64,000 bases of DNA from DASUPK01 sp963797265 (GCA_963797265.1 CAWCOY010000004.1:124001-188000), one strand, 5' to 3'. Counted from the first letter of the stretch, positions 7,969 to 17,127 are shown. The notes: a model not told the origin generated them from the letters alone. Program-made: numbers and translations.

Positions 7969-10074
7969 TCACGCGTGGCCGAAGCGGACGTCGGGCAGGA
8001 CCCGGTCCGCCCAGCGGGGCAGGTACCAGGCCCACGAGCCGAGCAGCCTGAGCAGCACCGGCATCAACAGCAGCCGGACCAGCATCGCGTCGAGCAGAAC
8101 CGCGACGCCCAGGATGATCCCCATCTCCTTCGGCGGCAGCGGCCCGGAGAGGGCGAAGGTGAAGAAGACCGCCACCATCACCGCGGCCGCGGCGAAGATC
8201 ACCCGGCCGGAGTGCGCGATCCCGCCGACCATCGCCTCCTTCGCGTCACCGGTGCGATCCCAGTGCTCCTTCGCGGAGGAGAGCAGGAACACCGTGTAGT
8301 CCATCGAGATCGCGAAGATCATCGCGAAGAAAAAGACCGGGCCCCAGGCATCGAGGAAGCCCTGCGGCTCGAAGCCGAGCAGCGAGTGGAGCGCCCCGTC
8401 CTGGAAGACCCACTTCGCAACGCCGAAGGCCGCGCCGGTGGCGAGCAGGTTGGTCGCGACGCCGGCTGCCGCGATCAGGGGCGCCTGGAGGGCGACGAGC
8501 AGCAGCGCGAACCCGAGCGCGAGGACGACGCCGATCACCAGCGGCGTCTTCGCGGAGAGGGCGGACTGGAGATCGTGATTCTCTGCGACCGCGCCGCCCA
8601 CCAGCGTTCCCGCCGGCAGCTCGGCCCGCAGACGGTCGATGGTCGCGCCGACCTCGGCATTCGAGGGATCCTGCTTCGGGATCGCCTGGATCAGCGCCTC
8701 GCCGCCGGATCGCTGGGCGGGCATCACCTGGGCGATACCCGGGTCGCCCTGCGCAGTTGCTGTCGCCGCGCGCGCCTCAGCGGCCGAAGCGAACAGCTGG
8801 AGTGGCCCAGTGGCGCCGGGCCCGAACGCGGCCTGCACCTGCCCGTACCCGACCCGCGAGGAGTCCCCAGAGGGAACCACCTTGATTGAGGGCATCGCGG
8901 TGCGCAGCTGAGTCACCGGGAACGCGAGGGCGATCAACGCCGCCAGCGCGGGGAGCCCGTAGCGAACGGGATGGCGCCAGAGACGCTCGCCCCAGGCGGC
9001 GAACCTCGGCGAGCGGTGCTCGCCGGAATGGACCCAGGGCAACGAGAGCCTGTCGACGCGAGGTCCCAGCTTGGCGAGCACGGCGGGCAGCAGAGTGAGG
9101 GTCGCCGCAAGGACGAAGAGCACCGCGAGCATGATGCCGAGGCTCATCGAGCGGAAGGCCGGGCTCGGCACCAGCATCACGGCGCTCAGCGAGACCAGCA
9201 CGGTCAGTCCCGAGAACAGCACCGCCTTGCCGGCCGTGTCCATGGTCTCCGCGACCGCGTCGGCGGCCGGGCGGTGCGTCCCGAAGACCGAGCCTCGGAA
9301 GCGGTAGACGACGAAGAGCGCGTAGTCGATCCCCAGCGCCAGCGCGAACATCAGCGCGAAGTTCATCGCCCAGATCGAGATCGGCATCACCTGCGTGCCG
9401 AGGTAGAGCGAGCCCGCCGCAGCGACCAGGCCGACCATGGTCAGCATCAGCGGGAGCCCGGCGGCGACCAGCGAGCCGAAGGCGAGCACCATGATCGCCA
9501 GCGTCACCGGCCAGGAGATCACCTCCGAGCGCAGCATCGCGTTCTTGTTCGCGGCGTTGAAGTCGGACCACATTCCGGCGGCGCCGGTGAGCTGAACCTG
9601 CACGCCGTCACGGCCGAGCCGGTTGAGCGGCCCCTTCAGCGAGTCGGCGGCACGCACCATCGCGTTCGCGTCCCGGGCCGCGCCGGCTTGCACGATCGCG
9701 GTGTGGCCGTCGGGTGAGATCGAGGCGCCGGGCCGAGGCGGTATGACCGCGCTCACCCTGCGGTCTCGGCGCAGCCTGTGCTCGACGGCGGTCAAAGTCG
9801 ACGCGAAGGCCGGGTCGGAGACAGTGCTCGCCGGGGAATTGACGACGACCATCAGGCCGTAGCTCGACAGGCCTTGGAAGTTCCGGTCGATGAGCTGGCG
9901 CGCCTGCACAGATTCCGAGCCGCTGGTCTCCCAGCCCGCACCGGAGAGCGCGGTCTCGACCTTCGGAGCGAGCAGCCCGAGCCCGACCGCGACGAGCGCC
10001 CAGGCGATTACGACCTGGCGGAAGTGGGTCGCGGCGTGGCGGCCGAGCCGCCCGATCGGGCCGACCCGCGCCAT
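7969..10074 (-). CDS. MMPL-family RND transporter
   Basis: About 701 residues with some 11-12 membrane helices in two halves, each starting with an external loop domain. The membrane halves carry the Asp-Tyr pairs expected of MMPL proton relays (LGIDYALFVVYRFR and ISMDYTVFLLSSAKE). Family members export lipids, siderophores or drugs using the proton gradient. The frame opens further upstream (ATG at 10128), but the ATG at 10074 shares one base with the stop of the DUF2892 gene (TGATG) and starts right before the first helix, so I prefer it. It ends an ArsR-DUF2892-MMPL operon. Confidence 0.9.
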   Translation of the reverse strand: MARVGPIGRLGRHAATHFRQVVIAWALVAVGLGLLAPKVETALSGAGWETSGSESVQARQLIDRNFQGLSSYGLMVVVNSPASTVSDPAFASTLTAVEHRLRRDRRVSAVIPPRPGASISPDGHTAIVQAGAARDANAMVRAADSLKGPLNRLGRDGVQVQLTGAAGMWSDFNAANKNAMLRSEVISWPVTLAIMVLAFGSLVAAGLPLMLTMVGLVAAAGSLYLGTQVMPISIWAMNFALMFALALGIDYALFVVYRFRGSVFGTHRPAADAVAETMDTAGKAVLFSGLTVLVSLSAVMLVPSPAFRSMSLGIMLAVLFVLAATLTLLPAVLAKLGPRVDRLSLPWVHSGEHRSPRFAAWGERLWRHPVRYGLPALAALIALAFPVTQLRTAMPSIKVVPSGDSSRVGYGQVQAAFGPGATGPLQLFASAAEARAATATAQGDPGIAQVMPAQRSGGEALIQAIPKQDPSNAEVGATIDRLRAELPAGTLVGGAVAENHDLQSALSAKTPLVIGVVLALGFALLLVALQAPLIAAAGVATNLLATGAAFGVAKWVFQDGALHSLLGFEPQGFLDAWGPVFFFAMIFAISMDYTVFLLSSAKEHWDRTGDAKEAMVGGIAHSGRVIFAAAAVMVAVFFTFALSGPLPPKEMGIILGVAVLLDAMLVRLLLMPVLLRLLGSWAWYLPRWADRVLPDVRFGHA

Positions 10075-10358
10075 CAGGTTCTCACGCGCTGGGGCCGGCG
10101 CGGGCTCGGCGAGTCGCTTCGCTGGCACGGCGGATAAACCACCGAACGAAAGCCCAGGGTCCTGCCCAGGATGAGCGACACCGGACAGGCGCCCACCAGG
10201 ACGTAGAGCCAGAGGTTTACTCCGACGAAGGCGGTCAGCAGGAGGAACCAGGGCGAGACGAGCGCAACCAGGGCGACGCTCAGCAGGATGACGGTTCCCG
10301 CCATCGCGAAGAGGACACGCTCAAGCGGCCAGACGCTCGATCCGGTCGAATCGCCCAT
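10074..10358 (-). CDS. DUF2892 (YgaP-like) small membrane protein
   Basis: 94 residues with two hydrophobic helices (MAGTVILLSVALVALVSPWF and LLLTAFVGVNLWLYVLVGAC), then CPVSLILGRTLGFR. The pattern fits the DUF2892 inner-membrane domain found alone or on the rhodanese YgaP. The ATG at 10358 lies one base past the ArsR stop, and the stop shares a base with the MMPL start. In E. coli an ArsR protein (YgaV) controls the DUF2892 protein YgaP, so ArsR plus DUF2892 here hints at sulfur or thiol stress. That link is inference. Confidence 0.8.
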   Translation of the reverse strand: MGDSTGSSVWPLERVLFAMAGTVILLSVALVALVSPWFLLLTAFVGVNLWLYVLVGACPVSLILGRTLGFRSVVYPPCQRSDSPSPRRPQRVRT

Positions 10359-10359
10359 C

Positions 10360-10710
10360 TCAGGAGTCCCCGCCCAGCAACGCATCGAGCTCCTCGACCT
10401 CGCGCCTCAGGCCGCCGCAGACCTCGTCGCAGAGGGAGAACACGACCGGATCGCTGATCGAGTAGAGAGAGAAGTTGCCCTCCTTCCGACGCTCGACGAC
10501 CCCGGCGCGGAGAAGAACGCCGAGATGCTGGGAGACATTCTGCTGCGACGCGCCGGTGGCCTCCTGGAGGTCCTTGACGCTCGCCTCTCCGTCGCGCATC
10601 GCCTCGAGCAGCCTGATCCGCATCGGCTCGCCCAACACCCGGAAGCGCTCGGCGACCCGCACGACCAGCTGCTCGGGAAGCGGATGAGGAATCTCGGTCT
10701 TGGTCGTCAC
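10360..10710 (-). CDS. ArsR-family transcriptional repressor
   Basis: 116 residues forming a winged helix: FRVLGEPMRIRLLEAM, recognition helix ASQQNVSQHLGVL, and wing EGNFSLYSI. The only two cysteines sit in the last helix (SLCDEVCGG), spaced C-x3-C. The alpha3 CVC motif of As/Cd sensors is absent, so if it senses through thiols or metal it does so at the dimer end. It heads the operon with DUF2892 and MMPL, and faces the OsmC gene across 49 bases that contain the only AT-rich patch nearby, the likely operator. The start is GTG at 10710. Confidence 0.9.
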   Translation of the reverse strand: MTTKTEIPHPLPEQLVVRVAERFRVLGEPMRIRLLEAMRDGEASVKDLQEATGASQQNVSQHLGVLLRAGVVERRKEGNFSLYSISDPVVFSLCDEVCGGLRREVEELDALLGGDS

Positions 10711-10746
10711 GATCGGTCACGATAGCACAACCACACCATTGTTTGC

Positions 10747-10752
10747 TAGTCT
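10747..10752 (+). promoter_or_regulatory. Candidate -10 element of a leaderless OsmC transcript
   Basis: TAGTCT lies seven bases before the OsmC-family ATG at 10760, and no Shine-Dalgarno sequence is present. TAnnnT at 6-7 bases from the start codon is the usual signature of leaderless transcripts in Actinobacteria. Confidence 0.4.
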
Positions 10753-10759
10753 AATTGTG

Positions 10760-11191
10760 ATGACGATGACAGCGCACACCAGAAGGGTCGGCCGCTCACT
10801 CCGGCACGAGATCGACGTCAACGGCCGGCACACGATCGTCACGGACGAGCCACTGAGGCTGGGAGGAACCGACCAGGGCCCGGCCCCGCACGAGCTGTTG
10901 CCCGCGGCGCTTGCCTCGTGTGTCGCGACGATGGTCGCGATGTACGCGGAGCGCCACGGCTGGGATGTTGGGGACGCCTCCGCAGAGGTGAAGTACGACT
11001 CCGAGTCGGTTCCGCGCCACATCGCCGTCACCCTTCGCCTGCCCGAAGGCCTCTCGGATGAGCAGGTGCGGAGGCTGGAGCGGGTTGCCAGGACCTGCCC
11101 GCTGCGCCGCGCGCTCGAGGCTGGATTCAGCTTCGAGGAGCAGGTTCTCTCCGGGCCGGAGTTGACCGGCGCGGATCGCGCTGCCGCCTAG
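10760..11191 (+). CDS. OsmC-family protein
   Basis: 143 residues of the OsmC/Ohr fold: GPAPHELLPAALASCVATMV carries the first catalytic Cys and RTCPLRRALE the second. It differs from the Ohr at 2305-2739 and resembles the YhfA/OsmC branch, for which substrates are less certain (organic peroxides, possibly sulfur-linked). The ATG at 10760 is chosen because the sequence before it does not resemble the family. It diverges from the ArsR operon and is probably under the same repressor. Confidence 0.88.
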   Translation: MTMTAHTRRVGRSLRHEIDVNGRHTIVTDEPLRLGGTDQGPAPHELLPAALASCVATMVAMYAERHGWDVGDASAEVKYDSESVPRHIAVTLRLPEGLSDEQVRRLERVARTCPLRRALEAGFSFEEQVLSGPELTGADRAAA

Positions 11192-11224
11192 CAGGACGGG
11201 GATACACGTACACAGCGCCCTGCT

Positions 11225-12544
11225 TCATGCGACCGTCAGGATGGCCAGGGCCAGCACCGAAGCGACTATGAGCGCGAGGGCGAGACCGGTCGCGATCCTG
11301 CCCACCGGGCCGAGCGCGTGTGCGCCCATCAGCTTCTCGTCTCGACCCAGCGAACGCATGAAGGGCAGCAGCACCAGCAGGAGGACGGCGTTGAGCGCCT
11401 GGGAGAGGAAGAGAATCCTGATCAGCGGCGCACCGGGAATGAGGACGACGGCCACTGCGACCAGGGCGACAATCCCGTACGTGAGGTAGAAGAGGGGCGC
11501 CTCCTGGAATGAATCGTTGATGTCGGCCGGGGCACCGGCGGCCTCCGAGACCGAGTAGGCCGTCGACAGCGGCACGATCGCCGCGGCGAGCAGGGCGGCT
11601 CCGAGGAAGCCGAGTCCGAAGAGGGTCGCGGCCAGGCCGCCCGCAAGAGGCTCCAAAGCTCGTGCAGCGTCGCGCGCCTCGTGGATCGAGATGCCGTGGG
11701 GGTGGAGCGTCGCCGCACACGCGACGACGATGAACAGTCCGATCACGCCGGTGAGAACCGCGCCGACGACGACGTCGACCCGCTCGTAGCGCAGATCCTC
11801 GACCCGTATTCGCTTGTCGACCGCATACGACTGAATGAACGCGAGCCCCCACGGAGCCAGCGTGGTGCCCACGGTCGCAACGGCCACCAGCACCGCGTTG
11901 CGGGTGATCGGGATGTCCGGCACGACCAGGCCCTTCGCGGCCGCTCCCCAGTCCGGATGGGCCAGAACGCCGGAGATGACGTATGTGACGAAGATCGCGC
12001 TGAGCAGGAGCAGGACGTGCTCGACGCGCTTGAACGACTCGCGCAGCACGAGCAGCGAGACGCCGATTGCCGCCAGCGGCACGCTCACGTAGCGGCTCAC
12101 CCCGGTGAGCAGGCCCATGCCCGCGGCGACGCCGGCGAACTCGGCGCAGAGCGTCCCCGTGTTGGCGACGACGAGAGCCGCAAGCACGATGCCCGCGCCC
12201 CGGCGTCCGTACCTGTCACGCACGAGCGCGAGCAGGCCCTTGCCGGTCACGACGCCCATCCGCACCGCGAGCTCATGAAAGACGATCAGCGCGGCGGTGG
12301 AGACCGCGAGCACCCAGAGCAACTCATAGCCGTGATCCGCGCCCAGGATCGAATAGGTGGTGATTCCGGCGGGATCGTCGTCGGAAAGTCCCGCCAGGAG
12401 GCCCGGACCGACGACCGCCAGAAGCGCGGCGGCGGAGCCCCGGGCGAGGAGCGCGCGTCGACTGCGAGCGAGGCGCCAGTAGAGATGACGAGCGGGTGTG
12501 CGGTGGGCCCGGGACCGATCGTCTCGGTGCCGTTCAGCAGGCAA
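11225..12544 (-). CDS. Nramp-related divalent metal transporter, atypical binding site
   Basis: 439 residues with about eleven membrane helices. The first helix carries LSDDDPAGITTYS where classical Nramp proteins have DPGN. The TM6 equivalent reads TTLAPWGLAFIQSYAV, lacking the metal-selecting Met of the usual A-M-PH segment. These replacements are known in distant Nramp-related clades whose substrates include Mg2+ or other hard divalent ions, so transport of Mn2+/Fe2+ should not be assumed. The start is TTG at 12544, nine bases after the UspA stop, so the two genes are likely co-transcribed. Confidence 0.85.
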   Translation of the reverse strand: MPAERHRDDRSRAHRTPARHLYWRLARSRRALLARGSAAALLAVVGPGLLAGLSDDDPAGITTYSILGADHGYELLWVLAVSTAALIVFHELAVRMGVVTGKGLLALVRDRYGRRGAGIVLAALVVANTGTLCAEFAGVAAGMGLLTGVSRYVSVPLAAIGVSLLVLRESFKRVEHVLLLLSAIFVTYVISGVLAHPDWGAAAKGLVVPDIPITRNAVLVAVATVGTTLAPWGLAFIQSYAVDKRIRVEDLRYERVDVVVGAVLTGVIGLFIVVACAATLHPHGISIHEARDAARALEPLAGGLAATLFGLGFLGAALLAAAIVPLSTAYSVSEAAGAPADINDSFQEAPLFYLTYGIVALVAVAVVLIPGAPLIRILFLSQALNAVLLLVLLPFMRSLGRDEKLMGAHALGPVGRIATGLALALIVASVLALAILTVA

Positions 12545-12552
12545 GTTCCGTT

Positions 12553-12981
12553 CTAGCCCGCGGGTGGATGCACCACGAGCACGTCGCAGGGGGCGTGATG
12601 CAAGATCGCTGTGGAGACGCTGCCGAGCACCGTCCGCGCGATTCGACCTCTCGCGCGCGAGCCGGTGACGATCAGGTCCGCCCCGATGTCATCCGCGACG
12701 GTGACGATTCCTGGGCCGGGCGGCCCACCGATCACCCAGCCCGCCGCAAGCAGGTCGGGGTTCACCTGCTCGATTGCCTGGTTCAGCTGGGCGCGGGCCA
12801 TCGCACGCTTCTCGGGCTTGGCGAGCGGTGGACCCCCCGGCGCCGGAGAAGGGACCTTGCCGGCGACGGCTTCGACGAGCGTCAAAGAGGCGCCATCCCT
12901 TTCGGCAATCTCGGCGGCACGGGCAAGGGCCGCCCGGGCTCCCTCGCTCCCCTCATAGGCGACCACCACGTTGGTGTACAT
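12553..12981 (-). CDS. Universal stress protein, single UspA domain
   Basis: 142 residues. It has the Usp fold start MYTNVVVAYEGSEGARAAL and the C-terminal ATP-binding motif GSRARGRIARTVLGSVS (G-2x-G-9x-G-S/T). ATP-binding Usp proteins act as stress-signalling or dormancy factors. ATG 12981 is preferred to a start seven codons upstream because a TAGATT hexamer lies seven bases before it, as in leaderless genes. It precedes the Nramp-related gene. Confidence 0.9.
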   Translation of the reverse strand: MYTNVVVAYEGSEGARAALARAAEIAERDGASLTLVEAVAGKVPSPAPGGPPLAKPEKRAMARAQLNQAIEQVNPDLLAAGWVIGGPPGPGIVTVADDIGADLIVTGSRARGRIARTVLGSVSTAILHHAPCDVLVVHPPAG

Positions 12982-12988
12982 GCAGGGG

Positions 12989-12994
12989 AATCTA
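12989..12994 (-). promoter_or_regulatory. Candidate -10 element of a leaderless uspA transcript
   Basis: On the minus strand the hexamer reads TAGATT, seven bases before the ATG at 12981. No Shine-Dalgarno sequence is present. Confidence 0.35.
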
Positions 12995-13040
12995 TCCGCC
13001 ACCCGCTCGCGCGCGTTCGCGGCTGAAATGATCCGCGCCG

Positions 13041-13410
13041 ATGCTCACCGTGGTCGCGCTCGGGACGGCGACGGCCCTGGCCGCGGGGCTCGGCGCGATT
13101 CCCGTCACTTCCTGCTCGGCAGGCGCGACGTGCATGTCGGCCGGCTGAGAGGAGCGGAGGTGCGGACGTCGGTGCTCGTCTTCGACATCCCGAGGGCACC
13201 AGCGTGGCGATCCCGATGGCGGAGGCTGGATTCAGCCGAACGCAGCAGTTCTGGGCCGCCGTCCTCACCAGCTCCCCACAGCCGATCCGAGCGGCGATCG
13301 CCTATGCACTGGTGGAGACGGTGGAATCGCTGCTCGCGGTCTCCTTCGCCTTCGCCGCGGGGCGATGCTGGCGCTCGTGTTCTGGGATCGGGGTCAGCGA
13401 GCCCAAGAAA
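13041..13410 (+). pseudogene. Decayed ZIP-family metal transporter
   Basis: The ATG at 13041 begins LTVVALGTATALAAGLGAIPV, a typical first helix of the ZIP family, and then hits a stop. From about 13189 the ZIP signature IPEGTSVAIPM resumes only if a base is restored (ccgagggc instead of ccggagggc). It continues as AEAGFSRTQQFWAAVLTSSP and AYALVETVESLLAVSFAFAAG. A further frame change is needed to read AMLALVF. The region encoding helices 2-3 is missing. Intact ZIP proteins import Zn2+ or Fe2+. The remnant lies beside the Nramp-related transporter. Confidence 0.75.
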
Positions 13411-13417
13411 GAGTCCA

Positions 13418-14656
13418 TCAATCCACCTTGGGAGGCTCGAGAGGGTCGATCGCCATCGGCTCCGCGTGCCACTCGCGTGGCAGGGCGACCTCGACGTCCA
13501 GCGAGCGCCGGGGCGGCTGGGGGTCTTCCCGAACCTGGCCGTGGTACAGGAGCGGCGCCAGGTAGCGCCCGCTGATCTTCTGCGGCGGCCACCAGAGCAC
13601 GTCCAGCGACGCCACTCCTTCCCCGCCGCCGCCCGCCACCTCGGCGCGCAGGTTGACCGACTCTTCGCCCGTCAGCAGCTTGCCGCGCAGCACCGGCCGG
13701 AATGGCTCCGGCGCCGGGCCCGCGCCGATGCGGTGTGCGATGTCCTCGGCCGCGGCATCGGCCTCCTGGGTGGCGAGACCGCCCTGTTTGATCGGGAAGT
13801 TCGTCCCATCCCCCGCTGCATAGACATCCTCGACGCCCTTGACGCGGGCGTGGTCGTCGATCGGCATGAAGCCGCCCTCATCGGCCGGCAGGCCGGCGAT
13901 CGAGGGTCCCTCCATCACGGGGAGCGAGACGGCCACGGCCGGGCCGACGACGCGGTTTCCGGGGCTGATCCGGATTCCGTTTTCGTGCATTTCCCGGACC
14001 GTGGAGCTGCTCAGTACGTCGATCCTTCGCCCGCGCAGCGTCGCGTCGACCGTGGCGCTCGCCGTCGGACCGAACACGACCAGGGGAGCGGACTCCGGGG
14101 TGATGATCGCGATCTTGGTGTCCAGCCCTCGCTGGACCGCGCGCCGCTGGGTCATCAGAGCGATCTCGTACAGGGGGAGCGACCACGTCACTCCCGCCGG
14201 GACGATGAAAGCGAGGCGGTGCTCTTGTTCCTCGGCCCGGTCGAGTAGGTCGTCGACCCGGAACGCCTCGCCCGGGTAGGGAAAGGTGATCGCTCCCTCC
14301 AGCGCCGGTACGAACCGGCCACCGGTGCAGACCACCAGGTAGTCGTAGTCGAGGGTCGAGCCGTCGTCGAGCTCGATCGCGTGGTCGGCCGGTCGCACCT
14401 CGCTGACCGCCCGCTGCACGAAGCTTGCGCCCTTTTCCTCCGCGAGTGGCTGGAGCTCGTACCGCTCGGCGGGCCCGAGATCGAATGGCTCCTCGACCAG
14501 GAGCGGCTTGTAGAGGAAGTCGGGAGCCGGGGAGACGAGAGTCCGCGACACCCGGTCGCCCGCCAAGTCGTCTAGCGCCAGAAGGGTCTCGATGCCGGCG
14601 ACGCCCCCGCCGACGATGACGACTCGTGTGGTCCGGTTATTCGCTACTCCGTTCAT
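13418..14656 (-). CDS. FAD/NAD(P)-dependent oxidoreductase (NDH-2 / sulfide:quinone reductase-like)
   Basis: 412 residues. An N-terminal GGGVAGIETLLAL binds FAD, YDYLVVCTGG follows, and the C-terminal FAD segment is VYAAGDGTNFPIKQGGLATQ. The order resembles type II NADH dehydrogenases and sulfide:quinone reductases. The catalytic cysteines of sulfide:quinone reductases are not seen (the only Cys is in the CTGG motif), so NADH or another donor is more likely. No C-terminal membrane helix is evident. It diverges from ppsA across a 166-base gap that should hold both promoters. Confidence 0.75.
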   Translation of the reverse strand: MNGVANNRTTRVVIVGGGVAGIETLLALDDLAGDRVSRTLVSPAPDFLYKPLLVEEPFDLGPAERYELQPLAEEKGASFVQRAVSEVRPADHAIELDDGSTLDYDYLVVCTGGRFVPALEGAITFPYPGEAFRVDDLLDRAEEQEHRLAFIVPAGVTWSLPLYEIALMTQRRAVQRGLDTKIAIITPESAPLVVFGPTASATVDATLRGRRIDVLSSSTVREMHENGIRISPGNRVVGPAVAVSLPVMEGPSIAGLPADEGGFMPIDDHARVKGVEDVYAAGDGTNFPIKQGGLATQEADAAAEDIAHRIGAGPAPEPFRPVLRGKLLTGEESVNLRAEVAGGGGEGVASLDVLWWPPQKISGRYLAPLLYHGQVREDPQPPRRSLDVEVALPREWHAEPMAIDPLEPPKVD

Positions 14657-14822
14657 CTCAAGGCAGCCTGCCGCGGCTTCGCGCTCAACCCATCGGTGTT
14701 GAGCACCGGGTCGTCTACGTACTTAGCACGGTCCGCAACCCCAGTGCCCCCTGCTGATGGAAACCCGGAGGGTCGAGCGTAGGTTGACCACACAGTCCAT
14801 TTCGCCAACTGGAGGGGAAACG

Positions 14823-17123
14823 ATGACCGTCTCAACCGCTCTGCTCCGCCGCTTCGAGGAGCTCTCCCGTGAGGACGTCGACTACGCCGGCGGCAAGGGC
14901 GCAAACCTCGGCGAGATGACCGCGGCCGGGCTGCCGGTCCCGTCGGGCTACGTCGTCGGCGCCTCCTCCTATGCCCTCTTCTGCGACGTGGGCGGCTTGC
15001 GCGATCGGATCGAGGAGCGGCTCTCCGCGGTCGACGTGGACGACACCGCCGCGCTCGAGGCCGCCACCAACGAGGTTCGCGAGATGGTCGAGGCGGAGCC
15101 CGTCCCCGACCAGGTCGCGAACGAGATCCGCGAGGCCTACCTCGAGCTGGCCGGTGACCGTGACAACCCGCCGGTGGCCGTGCGCTCCTCCGCAACCGCC
15201 GAGGACACGGAGGCCGCGTCCTTCGCCGGCATGAACGAGACCTTCCTGAATGTACGCGGGCCCGACGAGGTCGTCGAGGCGGTCCGCCGCTGCTGGTCCT
15301 CGCTGTTCGGTGCCCGCACCGTCTTCTACCGCGCCAAGCAGGGTTTCGGCCAGGCGGACATGGACATCGCCGTCGTCGTGCAGCTCCAGATCCTCTCCAC
15401 GCGAGCGGGCGTGATGTTCACCATCGACCCGGCCTCAGGCGACCACGATCGCCTCGTGATCGAAGGCTCCCTCGGCCTTGGCGAGTCGGTCGTCTCGGGC
15501 CAGGTCTCACCGGACCGCTACGTGATCGACAAGGGTGATCTCCACATCCTGAAGCGGGACGTGAAGCGCAAGGAGCTCGTGATCGAGCCGCTGCCAGACG
15601 GCGGCACGCGGACCCGCGAGCTCTCGGGCGACGAGTCCACCAGGCCCGTCCTCAGCGACGAGGAGGTCATGGAGATCGCAAAGCTGGGCATCCGCGACGA
15701 GGAGCACTACGGCAAGCCGCAGGACACCGAGTGGGCCTTCGACGAGGAGGGCCGCGCGTGGATGCTCCAGTCGCGGCCGGTGACCGCATCGGGCGGCGAC
15801 AAGAGCGCCGAGCTCGCCGAGCACGAGGGGGAGGCCCTGGTGCATGGACTCGGCGCCGCCCCGGGCGTTGGCCACGGCGAGGTGAAGATCATCTCCGAGC
15901 TCAGCCACGGCAACGACCTGAAGGAGGGCGACGTGCTCGTCACCCACATGACCGCCCCGGACTGGGTGCCACTGATGCGGCGCTCGGCGGCGATCATCAC
16001 GGACTCCGGGGGCATGACCTGCCACGCCTCGATCGTCTCTCGCGAGCTCGGCATCCCCTGCGTCGTGGGCGCCGCCGACGCCACCACAAAGCTACGCGAC
16101 GGCGAGCTGGTCACCGTGGACGCGACCCACGGCGCCGTCTACGAGGGCGAGGTCGCCCTGGTCGGCGAGACCGACGGTTCGGACGGGGCCGCCCTTATGG
16201 GGGGCGGGGCACCCGTCACCGCGACTCAGCTGCTGGTCAACCTCTCCGAGCCGTCCCAGATCGAGCGTGCCGCGAAGCTGAACGTCGACGGCGTCGGCCT
16301 GCTGCGCGCCGAGCTGATGGTGATCGAGGCCCTCGAGGGCCGCCACCCGCGCCTGCTGATCGAGCAGGGCAAGGGCGAGGAGTTCGTCGAACGAATGGGC
16401 AGCGCCCTGACGAAGTTCGCAGAGGGCTTCTCCCCCCGCCCGATCACCTACCGGACGATCGACTTCCGCTCCAACGAGTTCAAGGGCCTCGAGGGTGGCG
16501 ATCACTTCGAGCCCGACGAGGCGAACCCGATGATCGGCTACAGGGGCGCGCTCCGCTACATGCTCGAGCCTGACCTCTTCCGCCTTGAGCTGGCGGCGAT
16601 CCGCCAGGTCTGGGACGCGGGGCACACGAACTTTCACGTGATGCTGCCCTTCGTTCGCACGCCGCGCGAGCTCACGGCCTGCCGCGACATGATGCGCGAG
16701 GAGGGCCTGCTCGACCGGCCCGGCTTCGAGCTCTGGGTGATGGCGGAAGTCCCCTCGGTCTACTTCCACCTGGAGCGCTACGCGGAGCTCGGCATCAAGG
16801 GCATCTCGGTGGGGTCCAACGACCTCACCCAGCTGATGCTCGGGTCGGACCGCGACTCCGGGACGCTGTCCGAGCTCTTCGACGAGCGCGATTCCGCGGT
16901 CACCGACTACCTGCGGCTCTTGATCCCCCGCGCCAAGGAACTCGGCCTCGCCACCTCGATCTGCGGCCAGGCGCCATCCGTCCACCCCGAGTACGCCCAG
17001 CTGCTGGTCGAGGCCGGCATCGACTGCATCTCGGTCAACATCGACGCGGTCGATCGTGCCCGGCGCCTGATCGCCTCAGCCGAGCAGCGCGTCCTGCTGG
17101 ACGCGGCCAGGTACGAGGGGTAG
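14823..17123 (+). CDS. ppsA: Phosphoenolpyruvate synthase
   Basis: 766 residues. The enzyme turns pyruvate, ATP and water into PEP, AMP and phosphate for gluconeogenesis. The N-terminal ATP-grasp domain shows GGKGANLGEM and AVRSSATAEDT. The swivelling phosphohistidine domain has GGMTCHASIVSRELGIP. The C-terminal PEP barrel has SVGSNDLTQLML and the catalytic Cys in ICGQAPS. Length is close to the usual 790. GGAGGGG sits just ahead of the ATG at 14823. It starts a run of seven same-strand genes leading into pyruvate:ferredoxin oxidoreductase, so pyruvate made from acetyl-CoA could go straight to PEP. Confidence 0.96.
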   Translation: MTVSTALLRRFEELSREDVDYAGGKGANLGEMTAAGLPVPSGYVVGASSYALFCDVGGLRDRIEERLSAVDVDDTAALEAATNEVREMVEAEPVPDQVANEIREAYLELAGDRDNPPVAVRSSATAEDTEAASFAGMNETFLNVRGPDEVVEAVRRCWSSLFGARTVFYRAKQGFGQADMDIAVVVQLQILSTRAGVMFTIDPASGDHDRLVIEGSLGLGESVVSGQVSPDRYVIDKGDLHILKRDVKRKELVIEPLPDGGTRTRELSGDESTRPVLSDEEVMEIAKLGIRDEEHYGKPQDTEWAFDEEGRAWMLQSRPVTASGGDKSAELAEHEGEALVHGLGAAPGVGHGEVKIISELSHGNDLKEGDVLVTHMTAPDWVPLMRRSAAIITDSGGMTCHASIVSRELGIPCVVGAADATTKLRDGELVTVDATHGAVYEGEVALVGETDGSDGAALMGGGAPVTATQLLVNLSEPSQIERAAKLNVDGVGLLRAELMVIEALEGRHPRLLIEQGKGEEFVERMGSALTKFAEGFSPRPITYRTIDFRSNEFKGLEGGDHFEPDEANPMIGYRGALRYMLEPDLFRLELAAIRQVWDAGHTNFHVMLPFVRTPRELTACRDMMREEGLLDRPGFELWVMAEVPSVYFHLERYAELGIKGISVGSNDLTQLMLGSDRDSGTLSELFDERDSAVTDYLRLLIPRAKELGLATSICGQAPSVHPEYAQLLVEAGIDCISVNIDAVDRARRLIASAEQRVLLDAARYEG

Positions 17124-17127
17124 GGCG

